From Pseudomonadota bacterium (GTDB lineage Bacteria; Pseudomonadota; Gammaproteobacteria; Burkholderiales; Burkholderiaceae_C), in NCBI GenBank assembly GCA_029779845.1, contig JAKOZT010000015.1:62001-126000 (forward strand): 64,000 nt of DNA, written 5' to 3'. The position numbers were made by a program, and so were the translations under genes. Each line of letters begins with the position of its first letter. The first letter of the stretch is position 1. This document shows positions 62,263-64,000 of the stretch, in pieces. Under the pieces are notes generated by a model. It saw only the letters and a program-made list of their open reading frames with translations, had not been told where the DNA came from and made no database searches.

Positions 62263-63233
62263 TGTCGGAACTCCACAAGTTCCTGTTCGAAGGCCTGCCG
62301 GTGCGCGGCATGCTGGTGCGCCTGACCGAGTCGTGGCAGGAGCTGCTGGCGCGCCGCACGCGCGCCGCCGACATCTTCCCGCTGCCGGTGCGCACGCTGC
62401 TCGGCGAGATGGCGGCGGCCGGCGTGCTGATGCAGGCCAACATCAAGTTCAACGGCGCGCTGATCCTGCAGGTGTTCGGCGACGGGCCGGTGCGGCTGGC
62501 CGTCACCGAGGTGCAGCCCGACCTGACGTTCCGCGCCACCGCCAAGGTGGTCGGCGAGGTGGCGCCCGATGCGCGCCTCGAGGCGATGCTCAACCTGCAC
62601 GGCCAGGGCCGCTGCGCGATCACGCTCGACCCGAAGGACAAGCGCCCCGGCCAGCAGCCGTATCAGGGCATCGTGCCCTTGCACGGCGACCATCAGGAGC
62701 CCTTGCAGGAGCTGTCGCAGGTGCTGGAGCACTACATGCTGCAGTCGGAGCAGCTCGACACGCGCCTCGTGCTGGCCGCCGACGAGCGCATCGCCGCCGG
62801 GCTGCTGATCCAGCGCCTGCCGGTGGAAGGCGCGGGCAACCTGCAAGGCGAGCGCAACGAAGACCGCATCGGCCAGGACGAGGCCTTCAACCGCATCGCC
62901 CATCTGGCCGGCTCGCTGACGCGCAAGGAGTTGCTGACGCTCGACGCCGACACCATCCTGCGCCGCCTGTTCTGGGAGGAGAAGCTGCTGCGCTTCGTGC
63001 CGCAGGCCGGCGCGAACGGGCCGCGCTTTCACTGCGGCTGCTCGCGCGAGCGCGTCGCCGCGATGCTGCGCGGCCTGGGGCGTCCCGAGGTCGACGGCAT
63101 CCTCGCCGAGCAGGGCCGCGTCGAGATCGCCTGCGATTTCTGCGGCCAGAAGTACCACTTCGATCCGGTCGACGCGGCGGGGCTGTTCCTGCCGGCCGGC
63201 ACGCAGCCGCCGGGCAGCAGCGCGATCAACTGA
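62262..63233 (+). CDS. hslO: Hsp33 redox-regulated chaperone
   Basis: Holdase chaperone of 323 residues activated by oxidative unfolding. Start [20 protein letters not shown] is typical. The core domain has LLGEMAAAGVLMQANIKFNG and GQPYQGIVPL-like sequence (QQPYQGIVPLHGDH). The redox switch at the C-terminus has both Cys pairs, CGC (in HCGCSRERV) and CDFC, which bind zinc when reduced. Translation is coupled to the carbonic-anhydrase-like gene. Confidence 0.95.
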   Translation: MSELHKFLFEGLPVRGMLVRLTESWQELLARRTRAADIFPLPVRTLLGEMAAAGVLMQANIKFNGALILQVFGDGPVRLAVTEVQPDLTFRATAKVVGEVAPDARLEAMLNLHGQGRCAITLDPKDKRPGQQPYQGIVPLHGDHQEPLQELSQVLEHYMLQSEQLDTRLVLAADERIAAGLLIQRLPVEGAGNLQGERNEDRIGQDEAFNRIAHLAGSLTRKELLTLDADTILRRLFWEEKLLRFVPQAGANGPRFHCGCSRERVAAMLRGLGRPEVDGILAEQGRVEIACDFCGQKYHFDPVDAAGLFLPAGTQPPGSSAIN

Positions 63234-63243
63234 GCGCCGCGGG

Positions 63244-63939
63244 CTATTGACGGAAGCGGCGCGCTTCCTCGGCCTCCTTGAGGCGCAGGCACACTGCATC
63301 GGCGATGTGCTCGGCCTTGGCGCACTCGCGGTGCTCGCAGAAGCCGCGCGTCAGCAGGTTGCCGGCGCCGCACAGCTCGGTGACGGACTTGGGCGGGACG
63401 ATGACCGGCTCGGATGCCGGGGCGGGCGGGGGCGGCGCGGCCACGACCGCTTCGGGCTGAGAGGCTGCGGGGGCGGGCGCGGCTTCCAGCGCCTGCGGGC
63501 GGGCGACCGGCTCGGGAATGCGTTTGCGGCGCTCGGGCGCGCTGGCGGCCGGGGTGGGCGATGACGCGGGGGCCACGGCGGGTTCGGCCGCAGGCGCGGA
63601 CATCACCGCCTCCGATGCCGCCGGCGCGGGCGGTGGCGGCGCCACGGCAGCGGCGGGTGCTGGGGCCGCCGACGCTGCCGACGCGGCCGGAGCCGCCGCC
63701 GGCGCGCCCGTTTCACCGGCCGGCCGCAGCATCAGCCACACGCCGCCGCCGATCAGCACGGCGACGAGCCCCAGGCCCAGCAGCCGCTTCGGCACGCCGC
63801 GCGCCGGCTCGTTCTCGGGCGGAATCAGGATGCTCTCCAGCGGCGGCAGCTCGGAGGGCACCGTGTGGTGCATCACCAGCGTCGGCGCCGACAACGGATC
63901 GAAGTTGTCGTCTTCGGGAAGCAGCGAGCGCGTGGCCAT
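63244..63939 (-). CDS. Pro/Ala-rich single-span membrane protein with Cys-rich C-terminus
   Basis: 231 residues, unknown function. A cytosolic N-terminus (1-50, LLPEDDNFDPLSAPTLVMHH), one transmembrane helix (about 53-70, LLGLGLVAVLIGGGVWLML), then about 120 residues of Ala/Pro/Glu low-complexity sequence, and a compact C-terminal domain with four Cys (ELCGAGNLLTRGFCEHREC ... AVC) likely forming disulfides in the periplasm. I have seen similar Cys patterns at the ends of Burkholderiales membrane-bound Ser/Thr kinases and hypothetical proteins, but cannot name it. Confidence 0.8.
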   Translation of the reverse strand: MATRSLLPEDDNFDPLSAPTLVMHHTVPSELPPLESILIPPENEPARGVPKRLLGLGLVAVLIGGGVWLMLRPAGETGAPAAAPAASAASAAPAPAAAVAPPPPAPAASEAVMSAPAAEPAVAPASSPTPAASAPERRKRIPEPVARPQALEAAPAPAASQPEAVVAAPPPPAPASEPVIVPPKSVTELCGAGNLLTRGFCEHRECAKAEHIADAVCLRLKEAEEARRFRQ

Positions 63940-63954
63940 CGGCGGCGAACGATA

Positions 63955-64000
63955 TCAGAGCGGCGGCAGGCGATGGCGCTCGCAGCCGGCCTCGCCGCAG
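63955..64000 (-). CDS. C-terminal end of a gene running off the window
   Basis: Only the last 14 codons are inside: CGEAGCERHRLPPL and stop. Two Cys and a His in this tail suggest a metal-binding or zinc-ribbon end, but the protein cannot be identified. It is on the same strand as the Pro/Ala-rich protein and 15 bases upstream of it. Confidence 0.3.
   Translation of the reverse strand, partial: CGEAGCERHRLPPL

Noticed and set aside
63410-63740. Low-complexity GC tract as a possible non-coding repeat
   Set aside because: It codes for the Ala/Pro linker of the membrane protein at 63244-63939, with an intact frame on both sides.

Overview
The window is ordinary high-GC (about 70 % by eye) chromosomal DNA of a betaproteobacterium. 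Burkholderiales fits best, and the Rubrivivax-Leptothrix-Methylibium lineage is my guess. The basis is gene content and order: ribF-ileS-lspA, two DUF-type Burkholderiales membrane proteins (DUF2189, DUF3149), a Burkholderiales-type porin, PPK2, a pimeloyl-CoA-dehydrogenase-like pair, bacteriohemerythrin and EttA. I found no rRNA or tRNA, no transposase, no phage gene, no CRISPR array and no island with different base composition. Packing is very tight: most convergent pairs overlap or lie within 15 bases, and only one gene-free stretch exceeds 300 bases (34090-34399).

Layout. 1-7.6 kb: two DMT exporters, an SDR lacking the catalytic Tyr/Lys, a quinone oxidoreductase, a small unknown protein, DUF2189, a UbiB-type ABC1 kinase and a DUF4399 protein. 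7.6-13.7 kb (minus strand): lspA, ileS, ribF, rsuA-like synthase and a P1 peptidase. 13.7-16.1 kb: a two-subunit acyl-CoA dehydrogenase with a possible TetR-type operator. 16.1-18.6 kb: retropepsin-like protease, yajQ back to back with murB, and ppnP. 18.7-26.6 kb: TPR protein, acyl-CoA ligase, prolyl oligopeptidase, GNAT, YaeQ, Gfo/Idh oxidoreductase, a coiled-coil exported protein and an orphan C-terminal piece of an M3 peptidase. 26.6-33.8 kb: multi-PAS hybrid kinase, MDR reductase, cold-shock protein with a clear terminator, LLM flavoenzyme, S4 protein, outer-membrane barrel and a 2OG-Fe dioxygenase. 33.9-39.7 kb: DUF3149, a putative leader-peptide region, rsgA, bacteriohemerythrin and ppk2 sharing an FNR-like box, a diguanylate cyclase and DUF4124. 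39.7-46.1 kb: RluA-type synthase, MFS exporter, NAD(P)-binding protein, DEAD-box helicase, DUF4870 and ettA. 46.3-52.7 kb: a repeat-rich membrane protein, a zinc metalloprotease lipoprotein, a 29-residue membrane ORF and aminopeptidase P. 52.7-59.7 kb: membrane-tethered TAXI protein, MscS channel, MarC, porin, amino-acid ABC permease and binding protein, and DUF455. 59.7-64 kb: Orn/Lys/Arg decarboxylase, gamma-carbonic anhydrase, Hsp33, a Pro/Ala-rich membrane protein and the tail of one more gene.

The genes are mostly housekeeping (translation, envelope, cofactor and stress functions). The most interesting signal is architectural. At least a dozen start codons lack a Shine-Dalgarno sequence and instead have a -10-like hexamer (GATAAT, TAGAAT, TACCAT, TATCGT and similar) ending exactly 6-8 bases before the start. 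That is the geometry of leaderless mRNAs. In three cases the hexamer contains the stop codon of the preceding gene, and in three divergent pairs two such hexamers are packed into 14-39 bases. The other items worth checking are a 13-codon ORF with a perfect Shine-Dalgarno in the rsgA leader, the FNR-like box between hemerythrin and ppk2, and the 29-residue membrane ORF. I do not see a self-contained novel defence or biosynthetic system.
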